64,000 nt of DNA from Ramazzottius varieornatus (lineage: Eukaryota; Tardigrada; Eutardigrada; Parachela; Ramazzottiidae), in assembly GCA_001949185.1 (NCBI GenBank), contig BDGG01000002.1:8964362-9028361 (forward strand), written 5' to 3'. Below the pieces are notes generated by a model. The model did not search any database and was not told the DNA's origin. It saw only the letters and a program-made list of their open reading frames with translations. Below, piece after piece: positions 1 to 10,143 of this stretch. Both the position numbers and the translations under genes were made by a program. Position 1 is the first letter of the stretch. Each line of letters opens with the position of its first letter.

Positions 1-273
1 CTATTAAACACTTCGGCAATCACCTACGACAAGAACTGTAAAGTTCTGACTGCATTTCTGAATGATCTCAAATAAAACAATGATTGTTTGAATTGTGAAA
101 TTCCAGGTTTCCAGTTCGAATGACGTCACTCTTACCGATGCACGCGTACGGTCGTACAGTCTCAAAAGTCACCTTACGGCGGAACTGGACACCTTCTTTG
201 TTCATGTAAAGTATCCCGCTTTAGAGTTTAGACGATAACTCTGTTATTTATTGCTTGATATCTGTCATTTCAG
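1..273. other. left flank, no gene recognised
   Basis: No convincing coding exon is seen. In catalases the residues just before the DAIKF motif form a conserved beta-barrel segment. Nothing resembling it is encoded here, so the upstream catalase exons either lie beyond the left edge, across an intron of at least 270 bp, or are lost. Confidence 0.4.
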
Positions 274-1257
274 GACGCCATTAAATTCATAGATGTTTTC
301 CACGCTGTCAAGGTATGCTTATCGCTCCTGGATATAATGTCTTTCTTCATGCGGCATACCGATGCAGACTATCAAATTGTTTTATTTACTTAGCCGGAGA
401 AAGACTGGGAAATTCCGGAAGGAGCTTCAGCTTATAAAACCTTTTGGGATTTTGTCACGCAGCAGTCGGAGACCTTGCACCATGTGATGTGGGTGATGTC
501 TAATCGCGCTATACCACGTTCATATGCCATGATGCAGGGCTTTGGTGGTAAGAGATAACCATACAATCTGTGGCCGAGAAAAGACCGTCTGAATTCAGAA
601 TGCCGTTTGATTCTGGGGTATTTCAGTGCATTCGTTCAAGATGATCAATGCTGAGGGAGTGGCACGTTTCGTCAAGTTCCACTGGATTCCCTTGGCCGGT
701 GCCAACTCGCTGCTCCGGGACGAAGCGCGAAAGATTGCCGGCAAAAATTCAGACTTTCACCGGTAGGCCACCGGTAGCCCTCTCATTACTCCCAAAGACA
801 GGTTAGTTAGTTGGTTTCCTCATCGCCTTGTCTAGTTGGTCAATCTGACCGACTTGCTCTTCTTCCGCTGCTAGCATCAAGGGACGCAAGGTGGCCATCT
901 TAGCGGCTGACGGTGTCGATGGGGCGGCTGCGCTGGCTGTAATGTCGGTTTTGAAGGCTGGTGGTGCCATGGCGCAGATTGTGGCACCTCGAATGGGCTC
1001 CCTGAAGGTAAGTTCAGGCCAGGAAGGAGAGAAGGCCTTGCAGGTTGATGGCTTGGTCACCGGCTTGCCTTCCATCCTTTTCGACGCCGTCTACCTGCCG
1101 GGCGGCAAAGACTCGATTCAGGCTCTGCTCAAGATGGCCAAGGTACTAGCTGACTTACTTCTCCCAAAACAAAAGCTCACCTGTATCGAATTGTTCTTTG
1201 CAGCACAGCATTATCTGATGGAAGCTTACATTCACTGCAAGCCCATGGCGGCATCGG
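274..1257 (+). pseudogene. large-subunit (clade 2) catalase, partial and missing its middle
   Basis: Catalase dismutates hydrogen peroxide. Exons fit 274-312, 394-547, 627-762, 875-1142 and 1209-1257. The first three encode a recognisable heme-domain block: DAIKF near 274, then [16 protein letters not shown], GFGVHSFKMINAEG and VKFHWIPLAG, ending at DFHR. The next exon joins in frame straight to IKGRKVAILAADG, the start of the DJ-1/GATase-like C-terminal domain found only in large-subunit catalases. Roughly 300 or more residues normally lie between these points, including the proximal heme-ligand tyrosine, and they are absent. FPDFVHAVK has become FIDVFHAVK. The last exon ends in the C-terminal domain and no further exon is found before an inverted-repeat element at 1318. 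Clade 2 catalases are typical of bacteria and fungi; in animals they are known from tardigrades and attributed to transfer. I call it a non-functional remnant. An assembly collapse of tandem copies is the main alternative. Confidence 0.72.
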
Positions 1258-1317
1258 GTAGGTTTCTCGTTACACTACATGGTATTTGGTTCCGTATTCT
1301 GTAGCTCATACTAGAGA

Positions 1318-2788
1318 GGTTGATACGAAATCCGAGCAGCGCAAGAAAACCGAGTAGCGTAAGAGCTTGGCCCCGCCTACTCCTTACTCGGAGAGGTTGA
1401 GACTCGCTGCTCGGTGCGCTCGATTAGCGTAACTTTTCCACAGAGTTTTTGCGAAAATCCATCTCTACTCCGACGTGACTTTCAAACGAATCACTGAATT
1501 ACACAGAGTTTTGGTTTGAGTGTAGGAAAACGAGAATTAACGTTCAGTCCTAGTTTGCAAACCAAAAACGAGATGGACGAGACGACCACAAAAGCTACAG
1601 TTAAAGGCGGAGTCGAAATCAAGCAACGTGCTAAAGCTACAGTTAAACGTACAGTACACCTCTCATAATGATTTTGCTGAAGTTAAAGTGAAAGTAACAG
1701 TTCCGTTCAGTGTTTGACAGTCACAGTTGCGCCAGCAGTCAAACCCACAGTTACGCTGCGGAACTCCGTTTCTCTTCAGGTTGAAAAGCCACAGTTAAGC
1801 AGTGTTGAACAAAGTACCGGTACTACCCGGTAATACCTGTACTAAGTATCGATTTCGCAGTACTTGTACTTTACCCTGTACCGACGGCCGATACCTGTAC
1901 CTTACGGGAGGTATTTCAGGTATTTACCCGGTAATACCGGGTACTGAAGGCTGACGGTAATCACCGAAAGTACCGCGAAAGTACCGGACGCATGGGTTCG
2001 ATTGTCAGAGATATTAGTGTTTTTGAGTGCGAAACACGGCGCTGCCCATATACGTCCGACCGTACTTCAACTAGCGCATGTGCGCACTCGCGCAGTGCGA
2101 AGTATGCAGCCCGTGCACCTACTGTGTATCAGCGTTATGGTGTATGTAGGTGCGCGAAGCTAACAGTGCATTTTGAAACGACGATCAGCAGGTGCACCCG
2201 CTGATCAGCAGTCAAGAATTTCAAAGCGAGTTTCTGATTTATAGTCCGGTCGCTATGCTCCTACTGTTCGTATCTTACCTTTGATGCTTTTTTCCCACGG
2301 TAAATTCGGTATACTTTTTGGAAAATACTCTACCGGCGGAATTACCTGTGAATCTTGCCAACTAACGATACTTTACCTGCGAGGCGAGCCGAAATACTTT
2401 ACTTTACCGAGTACCGAACAACCAGTACTTGTTCAACACTGCAGTTAAGCATGGAGTTACTCTTACAGTTGGAAACTATCTCAAATGGGAAGTCAGACGC
2501 CAATAGGCACAGTCAGAACTGCAGTTCATATTCGTGTGACAACCTTAGACTTAGAGAGCAAAATAGAAGTTTGACGAACTTTTGGAACGAAATACCTACC
2601 GAAAAGCATGTTTGGAACGTTACTCGGAGTTCTTACGCGCTCAAGTAACGGCCCACATGCCTTACTCGGGAATAGGTGCCGAGCACATTAGTTAGTTCAG
2701 CTGATTCGGCTCCGCCCCGAGCTCGATTTTGATTGGCTCGTTCTTACGCTACTCGGACTTCTTACTCTACTTGAGCGTCGTATCAACC
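1318..2788. mobile_element. non-autonomous element with diverged terminal inverted repeats
   Basis: The left end (1318 onward) reads GGTTGATACGA and continues with a GAGTAGCGTAAGA block. The right end (about 2730-2788) contains the reverse complement of both in the same order. The ~55 bp ends align with scattered mismatches. The interior has no long ORF. It holds many dispersed CAGTTA words (about 1595-1800) and two blocks rich in GGTAC/CCGGTA words (about 1815-1990 and 2280-2440). No target-site duplication is obvious. A decayed MITE or foldback-type DNA transposon is the best reading. Confidence 0.55.
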
Positions 2789-2868
2789 TTTGGACTGTGA
2801 AGACCACGGTAACGAGCGTGGTAATGTCTTTTTCGTCATCCTCAAGATAAACTACTGGCTCCCACGAA

Positions 2869-5002
2869 ATGGACGACGCCCAGCCCGGCTGTAAAGACTC
2901 GCCGGTTGAGTTCCCTCCTAGCTCGTACTGCATCTACCAACATGGTCGCCTAAAAAATGGTATTCACAGATTTTCCCTTCTATGCTTTTCAGTATCCTCT
3001 CATGATTTTACAAATTTATTGTTTTTATCATTGAATTTCCACATACCAAAGGTCAGTAATTAAATTATCGAAATTTTCCGACAAACGGATCATGGGTAAA
3101 CTAATTTTTAACAAGCTGATGACAAATGAAATAAAACTGGAAGTAGACACGTATTAGAACTGAAGAACTTCCAACTCTTCTTAGTTGTACATCCAACACA
3201 CCTTTGTGTTTCCCGTAGGTATCATCCCCGCCAATTGTCCCATCGGTTTCAACTGGTCGTGGTTGGCACTGGACGAGATCAACGGAGGTAACGTCTCTCA
3301 CGGCGGCGCCGTTCCTCTGGGCGAATTTTTCTAGTTCGCTACGGTGCCTTACTTCTGCTGCCGTAAAGATGGCGACCCTGAAGCCCAGATTTCCCTGCCG
3401 AACAAGCACGCCTTCGTCCTGTTCCCCACGTCCGTCAAAAAGACCTGTCAAAAAATGGCCGGCATGACTGAGCAAAAAGCTGAGATCTCTTATGACAGCA
3501 GTAACGTTAGCGACAACGGAGCTCCATCGGCTCCTGACTACCCACCACCCGAGTACTACATCGATGTTCCCAAGGGCTTCTTCGGCAAAGGCATGCGTAT
3601 CGCAGTGAGTAAGACCCAATAACAACTGGGCATTTGGCAAAAAAACTCGAGACGACCGTTTTTCAAGAGCTTTCGGTCAGTAACGCGCCACTTGGGGAAG
3701 TAATCTTACCGAGCTCGCATTTTGGTATCTCGTCCATATTGTAAAATGTAAATACTATCACCAGAAACTCTTCATGCATGCTCTAGATCTGCCATTACAA
3801 TCCCGACTTCCCAGGTGGCAAGAATTCTCGAAGCGTCGGTCACACGTTGAACCATCCGGCTCCTCTACCCGTCAAAGCGTCCGCGCCTCCTACTTGCTGG
3901 CCTCACGACAACTTTGTCTTGTACAAGCCAAAGTCCGGCTGTCCCGATGGCTGGTCGGAAGGCTCGGTTCATCACACCCTTCTGCCTAACTCGAGGATCG
4001 CTCCCAGTCTGGACTCCGCTTTGGTCGAAGATGGCGTCATCTCCAACTACTGTGCTCACGAAGGTACCAATGCTGATCGGCACTGCTCGGAGAGCAATAC
4101 CACCAAATGGGCAAGGGTTCCTACTGCATTGCCGAAGGAACCATCAAAGAAGGTGGCATCATCGACAAGTCCTGTCCGGAGGGCTTTGAGTACAACTGGT
4201 TCATTATCGAAGACATCGCCACCAACAACAGGAACGAAATGAACGAATAAGTCCCTGAGGGTGAGTATTGCGGCCGATTACTGTAGGTGTACATCATTTG
4301 CACGAAACCTGGGCAAACATTGAAGCCCGACAGAATTGTTTTTTTCAAGTGGCGCACAGTTCCGGCCGATAAGGCATCAAACCGCGCGCCACGCGAGGAA
4401 ACAAACAGACACGGCAAGAAGACAATTCCTAAGCAGCGCACGTTCACAGCCAATGGCACCGTAGAGGTGTGCCATTAGGGGAAAGAATCTCCCCAAGTCA
4501 ATTTGTTATACCCCACGGTACTCGCTTTGTTGTACATAGGCGAGTACTACGATTACTGCACCGTGTACTACTTCTGCTGTCGCGATGAGGGTGAGGTCGA
4601 CGAGCCCATTCAGTTACCCACCACCCCTTCGTCCTGTTGCCCAACAATGACGACCGAAAGTGTCAAGCTGTGGTCGGTATGTCGTCGACCTACGAGACCA
4701 TGTTCTACGACTCGGAGGACGCTGATTCGGACTTTGTCCCCAGACCACCCAACGCCACCTACATCGACTACGTCATCGACCGACCAAAGGGAGCATGGGG
4801 TGCCGAAGCCAACGTTCGTATCTGCCATTACACCGCCGATTTCCCGGCTCGAAGTGCTATGATGGACGGTGGACGCGGAAGCATGAATGGCGGAGGCAGA
4901 CATATGAACGGCAACAACAACGGTATACGCGGCGGTAACAACAACATGCCGAACCGCAACCAGGGTGGTAACATGAGCAGCATGACTAGTTTAACCCCAT
5001 AA
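2869..5002 (+). pseudogene. two-domain ApeC (apextrin C-terminal) protein, degenerate
   Basis: ApeC domains occur in secreted invertebrate proteins, some implicated in microbial carbohydrate binding. Copy 1 starts with a CIYQ segment (exon ending 2959), continues at 3219-3604 (CPIGF, YFCCRKDG, ISLPN, CQKMAGM) and ends at 3787 with ICHYNPDFP. The N-terminal half of this domain is missing. Copy 2 follows: CWPHDNFVLYKPKSGCPDGW near 3890, YCIAEGT near 4120, CPEGFEYNW, intron 4261-4539, YFCCRDEG, CQAVVGM and RICHYTADFP near 4830. A Gly/Asn/Met-rich tail ends at 5002. Lesions are TAG at 3332-3334, a one-base loss near 4108-4113, TAA at 4248-4250 and a one-base loss near 4621-4628. The two copies share exon layout and the GGII/GII-xx-CPxGF region, so they are tandem duplicates within one gene. 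Two nonsense codons plus two frameshifts indicate a pseudogene. Poor consensus could explain the indels but not the nonsense codons. Confidence 0.68.
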
Positions 5003-6028
5003 CCAATAACCGGCAGTTCGCCTAAACTCATACCCCATTTTCTGTTTCACTTTAACTCTCACTTACTGCTCTACGACTAGCAAAGTACTCTACATGTGTA
5101 TTAAAAATTTTGTCGAAGTGTCGTACTCGTACCCCAGAAGGAGTAGGTGGAAATCAAGAAGTTTTCGCAAAACCAACATGCAGTTTACTTTAGGCTGGTT
5201 TGCTCGCGTGCGAAACGTTTCAAAACAATATGGCTGATGATATTCTGTTGGAAAAACCTTCTAAGTATAGTATCAGGTGCGGAAGTATGACTTGTTACTC
5301 CTTGAAAAACCCTAACTTCAAAAATTCATAGTTACGCTCCCCCTTGTCTTTTTGTCCTGCGCCTTTTTTCCAGTCACTCTGTCAACTCCTAGCTATCGTT
5401 TGGCGTTCCATTACCCAAGTTTTTCAGCTTCGGGGTGGGGCAGGAATGGTTTTTTCGGAATCATGGATAGCCAAAATTTTAAGTGAGTCATCTGTTCGAA
5501 TTTTCTCAAGGCTTCAACGCACCCACACAGGCGCGAAGATATGCTTTGTTTCTCTTGTTGAAGAAGCTATTAGTTAAACTGTTGGAGGTTGGGTAATTCT
5601 GCTCAGCTCTGGAGATTTCTAGGTCAGAAGTCACCCTTACGGAAGACCGAAACTGCCGTTGGACAATGACATGCTCGGGGAGTCCGTTGAACCCGATTCT
5701 CCCCCGAACTCTGGTAAAATCCTTACGAGACTTTAAGGTGCCTAACTATATCTTTGCTGGACGTCCGGACAAAACGGGAAGACAAAAAAGTCATGGAATC
5801 GGATTCCCCGTTCACCATGCGCACCTTACGATGAACGCATAATTCCACTTTCCGTAGCCTCAAGTTCCTGAATGACAGCGAACCGATCCCCAGGTCACAT
5901 TGTTACCAGTGACAAAGAATGGACTTTGTAAGACATCCTGGAACAAAAATATGTACATATACACACATACTATTCAGTTTCCAAAAGGAAGAAAGACAGA
6001 TCTAAACAAGGAAAAACACGTCAAAAGC
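5003..6028. other. intergenic, probable LINE 3' region at right
   Basis: No ORF with recognisable homology. The right part (about 5600-6028) may be the 3' UTR of the adjacent minus-strand LINE, but no poly(A) or simple-repeat tail fixes its end. Short words such as GAACCCGATTC recur near 5690 and 22950 without longer similarity. Confidence 0.35.
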
Positions 6029-8977
6029 TTACGGTATAGATTTTTCCTTTGTAACATCCAAAACAAAAAACGCCTCATCCAGACCTTTCTGATCTTTAAC
6101 AGTTGAAATAACAGAAAAACAATTACCACGCTGAATGTCAATAGACATGCGCTGCTTAAAAAATTGTAAAGAACGATCCTCTCCAGTTATCTCAAGCATC
6201 TTTTTACCAACTGTCTCAAAAAGTTCCGTTGCTGAAGGTCCCCACGGTCCAAAGGTCTCCAGTACGACTGGATAGAAGGAGAACTGCTGGCCGTTGTCAA
6301 CATACTTTGCCTTCTTCCTCTTTTCAGCTTCTTCCGCAGCCGATCTTGCTCTCCTCGACGAATCGACAACGTTCATCTGAGCCAACGTGTCGACAACTGT
6401 CACGTCCCACACTAGCTCCTTTCCATTCTTCCATGGGACTTGTGACATTCCGTCAGGCCGTCGCTTGTCCGCACGGAAAATTCCCGGTGGTTCCAGGATG
6501 GCAGGCACCTGAGCGGCGGCTAAAGCTCGGCGAAGGGACTCGTTCAGTGCATTGTGGCGACTGTGGCGTCCGCCGCTGTTCTTGCAGCTCAGGCCGTGCT
6601 GTCCGAGCTCGTCCACCATCTTTCCGCACCGACACACGTGAGGTCCGGATAGTTTTGCGCCTAGACGCAAACCGAGGCTTACTCTTAGCGTGTTGTCGTC
6701 CAGAAGGTTTCCGAGTGAGGAAGCCGGAAGTGCGTGGAGCCATGATCCCGAGTTTTTGTCTGAAACAGCTAAAAGACGGGCTTTAGTGTTGAGTGAAGCA
6801 GCACTTACAATTGCGTCATGGCTGTTCTTTAGAAGAGGAAGGTCCCAGGCTCGCTGCTGATGACGCAGCTCGGGAAGTGGAGGATCAGCCGTCGTCAGGA
6901 AGGTCCACTTGGTCGAGGCGAGATCAGTTTCGCTGTCCAAATCGGCACCAGGAAGGATGCTGGGCACCAGTTGTTGAACGGAGTGGATCGAAGCCAAAAA
7001 GGCTGGGTGTGCGACCTCTTCCGTACGACGGATGCCCAGTCCATCTAAACCGACTGGAAGCGTTGCTTGACGCCATGGCTCGGAAGACATCTGGACGTTG
7101 GTGGTTTCCGCTAGACTCGAGCGTACCACCTCGTCGAACTCCTTCAGCACTTCTAGGAATTTCCACACCGGGGAGCACCGCAGAATGTACAGGAGGTTAG
7201 GCAGGCAGAGGCAATTCTTAAGAAGAAAGAGAGCTTGATGGGCGTGCATGAGGCAAAGTCTTTTGCTGACAACTTTCATCGGACCTGTCTTCGCTCGGAG
7301 AGCTTCTTCCAAGCCCTCTTCCATCAAGGGGGCTCCCAGCAGGTACAGCTCACTCCTGGAAGGGAGTAGAATGCCGGGGCAAACAACGTTCACTTTCTGC
7401 TCGATGGCCACCCGATCCTGGTGCGAACCGCCAAAGACGAACAGCTCGCACTTGGAAGTATTTAGTTCCAAGCCCAGCTCCAGTCCTTCCGTCATAACAG
7501 TCTGTAAATCTGAAACAACACAATCAACATCCCCTCCAATGGTACCATCGTCGAGGTACCAGACATTCAAAGGCGAAGTAAGGCCCTTAGTCAGACTCTC
7601 GATCACCAGACAAAACAACAAGGGACCTAGGGGATCCCCTGCTGTACACCACTTGCTGATTCTAAGACATGCTCGTCATACACCAACTTTGACGGTCGCC
7701 TTTAAGACTGCCAAACGAAGGGTAGATACATTGGCATGGTGTCATGGACGATTCAGATAAGCACATCCCGACGAATGGTGTTAAAGGCGTTCTTGAAGTC
7801 GAGCTCGAGCAAAACTTGGCTTGCGGTTTTTCCTTCTTCCAGGAAACTTCGCACAGCATGACTGCTGCTTCTGCTCCGCCTCTCATACCGCATCCCACCT
7901 GCTCCGGTCTCACTCTTTGCTGCATTTCGCTCCCAATTCTTTTCCCAATGGTCTTTCCCGCAAGGCGCCGTAGTGTCTTACCCATGGCAATGGGACGAAA
8001 AACACCATCTTTATTCTTCAGAGCTGTCAGAAGCGCCATACAGTACCTCACATACATTGTCCGGTACTTTACCATGCAACATCTGAGTCATGAGCTTCGC
8101 CAGTGCTTCCGACAAGGCCACTGTTGCTCCATTCGAAGCGCCTGTCAACATATCCTTGATGTGCTGAGGTCGTAAGCCATCGAGACCACCAGCTGTGCCA
8201 TTCGGAAAACTCCCAACTGCCGCTACCACTTCCTCTACCGTTACCTCGGGTGGAGGCGCTGAATCGTCAGGTCTCTCCTTGAAGACTGCATCTGGACTCT
8301 CAGGAGAATGCTCGGCTCCTAAGACGTCAAGAACTTCGGTTGAGGGGACCGCTACCGAATCTTCGGACGATAAGACCCGGAGCGCTCCGCTTATGTCACC
8401 GTCGTTGATCTTGCCTTCCACGATTTTCTTCGCCGAGGCTTCCGCTGTCTGCTTCTTGCTTTTCTTCTCTCCCTTGGAGACTGCTTCATCTTCTCTCCCT
8501 TGGAGACTGCTTCATCTTCTCTCCCTTGGAGATGTCGAGCTGTTGTCTCGAGAGGTTGTTCTTGACGGTGGTGGTAAGGTTAGGCTTCTTGTTATTCTTC
8601 CCTTCCGGTTGCTTTAGACTTGCGAAACTGAACAGGAGTAATTTACGCCAAGACGAATCTGACTTCTGCTGCAGGACATCTTCCAGTTTGTCGGTAAAGC
8701 TGGTAGCTGCTGTCATGCGAGCACCCTTTGGAATCCTCCTGATGATCCTTGTCGTCGCCCTGAGTTTCTGCAGCAAAGAAAGGATAGGCTCGGAGTCGAT
8801 CAGCTGATCAGTGGTCGTGGTTGCGTGCGATGCCTGACTTGAGGAAGAAAGACCATCTCTTCTGTTCTTTTCCTGCTGAGCTAAACATGGCCGTTGGTCA
8901 ACATGTCTGCTCATTCCTTTGACTGTGAACAGACCACCACATTTTCCGCAGGGTATCTTGGGATCGGGCGTAGCCAT
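6029..8977 (-). mobile_element. non-LTR retrotransposon of the R2-like (restriction-like endonuclease) group, decayed
   Basis: Such elements encode one protein: N-terminal zinc finger, reverse transcriptase, then a zinc knuckle and PD-(D/E)XK-type endonuclease. Reading from 8977 down, the first frame has a CxxC...H...C finger (CGKCGG...RHVDQRPC). The next (8421-8011) has the RT entry block GTAGGLDGLRPQHIK. A third (8075-7662) has FRPIAMGKTLRRLAGK. The last frame (7621-6029) has the catalytic YLDDG, then CRCGKM...H...C, RPDG and LVWDVTVVDT, matching the CCHC and endonuclease signature. The four segments lie in different frames, so the copy is inactive. A 26 bp tandem duplication at 8465-8532 sits exactly at the first frame change. 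The family (R2, R4, NeSL, CRE) cannot be resolved by eye. Confidence 0.82.
8465..8532. repeat. 26 bp tandem repeat, about 2.6 copies
   Basis: The unit begins TTCTCTCCCTTGGAGACTGC and repeats at 8465 and 8491, with a partial third copy from 8517. Two extra 26 bp units add 52 bp, which is not a multiple of three, so the duplication itself shifts the frame of the retrotransposon ORF. Confidence 0.9.
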
Positions 8978-9756
8978 GAGGCTAGATGCATATTCTGCAA
9001 CAAAACCTCAAACCAAAATTCTGCTCTCTAACAATCTTCACGGAGTCGCGCTGCAAGATGAAAATTGGAATGTCTCGAAACAGCGGAAGTGCCGCAGAAA
9101 ATCTCGAGTCGTGAGCGGCACCAAAGGCAAACTACGATTACTGTCTGGTTACTATCTTATAGTCCAGAGCGCCGTAAATCGTTCCGCCCAGTATAGCGAT
9201 GGCTGTGGACTAGACCTCTTTGGAAGGAGTAAGAATGATAAAAAAACTTGTTCACTGAACGAAGTTATTCAGTTAACTCAAAGCACTACTGTTGCAAGTC
9301 AGCTCCAGAGTGCACACTGACCAAAACGGTTCCGCAGAACTGCAGGAGGTGAAACTGGAAACTCTCCTTCAGACACCAAGAAGTCGGGATCCGATCCTAA
9401 CGGACCATCACCATATCGCAAAATTAGAGCACCTCCAGTGCGAAAGAAAAGTTTTCTCCAGAGAGGGTGCAAAAAATGGCTGCGGATAGTTTCTTTCATC
9501 TTCCGCCATACTACTACAGTAAAGGCACGAACACGATGCTAAAAAACTGCCTGAAGTATTTTGCTAGTACGGGGTGGATAACCTGATCAAAATTTTTGAA
9601 AATTTTCGTCGGAGGAGTAACAAGTCGTACTTCCGCAGCTGACAGAAAAATACTGTTTACGAGTTCGTGCACATGGTTAGATCTGTCAGCGACAGTATTG
9701 CTGCTAGCTCAGGGGTAAGTGACATTTTCCACGTATTCTCTGAATTTCTTTTATCG
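8978..9756. other. intergenic, nothing recognised
   Basis: Possible 5' leader of the minus-strand LINE next to it. The short ORFs on both strands have no recognisable motif. Confidence 0.3.
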
Positions 9757-9913
9757 TACTGTGGTGCTACCAAATTATCGCGCACCCAACCAGGTGATGA
9801 TTCATTGTTGCCCAGTGCGATCAGATGATTCAGTGTCGTCTCTGTGACTTTCACCCGGGCATCATTTACTGATCACGTGGTTGAGTGCGCGATAATTTGG
9901 TAGCACTACAGTA
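9757..9913. mobile_element. 153 bp MITE with TA target duplication
   Basis: The left end at 9759 reads CTGTGGTGCTACCAAATTAT and its inverted partner ends at 9911. The two arms match for about 40 bp with only a few differences. TA flanks the element on both sides (9757-9758 and 9912-9913), as expected of Tc1/mariner-type insertion. No coding capacity. Confidence 0.85.
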
Positions 9914-10143
9914 GCTTTCTTTTTCCGCCAAGTTTCAGTGTTCACTTCGAAGCACATATTATATGGAATAAAACATTAGACTGGTGGTGACAAAATCTTC
10001 TGCGCACCACTTTGGATAAGTATCACTTATTCCGAGAAAAAGAGGAAATCTTTGGTACAAAGAAAAGCAATAAAACCAGGGGAACGTCTCTGTCGCTTTC
10101 CAAACAGATGACTAGTTAATTAAAGGCAAAAACTCTATTCTGG
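9914..10143. other. 3' flank of NUP210
   Basis: Short intergenic stretch with no recognisable feature beyond the likely NUP210 3' UTR. AATAAA-like words on the minus strand were not resolved. Confidence 0.3.

Noticed and set aside
3311..3334. 24 bp GT...AG stretch that would remove the in-frame TAG in ApeC copy 1
   Set aside because: It is far shorter than any other intron here and copy 2 has no equivalent way around its TAA. Two frameshifts also exist, so decay is simpler.
3332..4250. Stop codon readthrough or recoding in the ApeC gene
   Set aside because: The two stops differ (TAG, TAA), are at non-equivalent positions, and come with frameshifts. Other genes here use all three stops normally.
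4287..4478. 63-codon ORF inside the ApeC copy 2 intron, with a TTTTTTCAAGTGGCGCAC word also found near 53990
   Set aside because: Only about 18 bp are shared and there is no coding homology. Treated as coincidence or a minor repeat trace.
6229..6786. 185-codon plus-strand ORF and others opposite the LINE
   Set aside because: Antisense shadows of the retrotransposon reading frame with no domain of their own.
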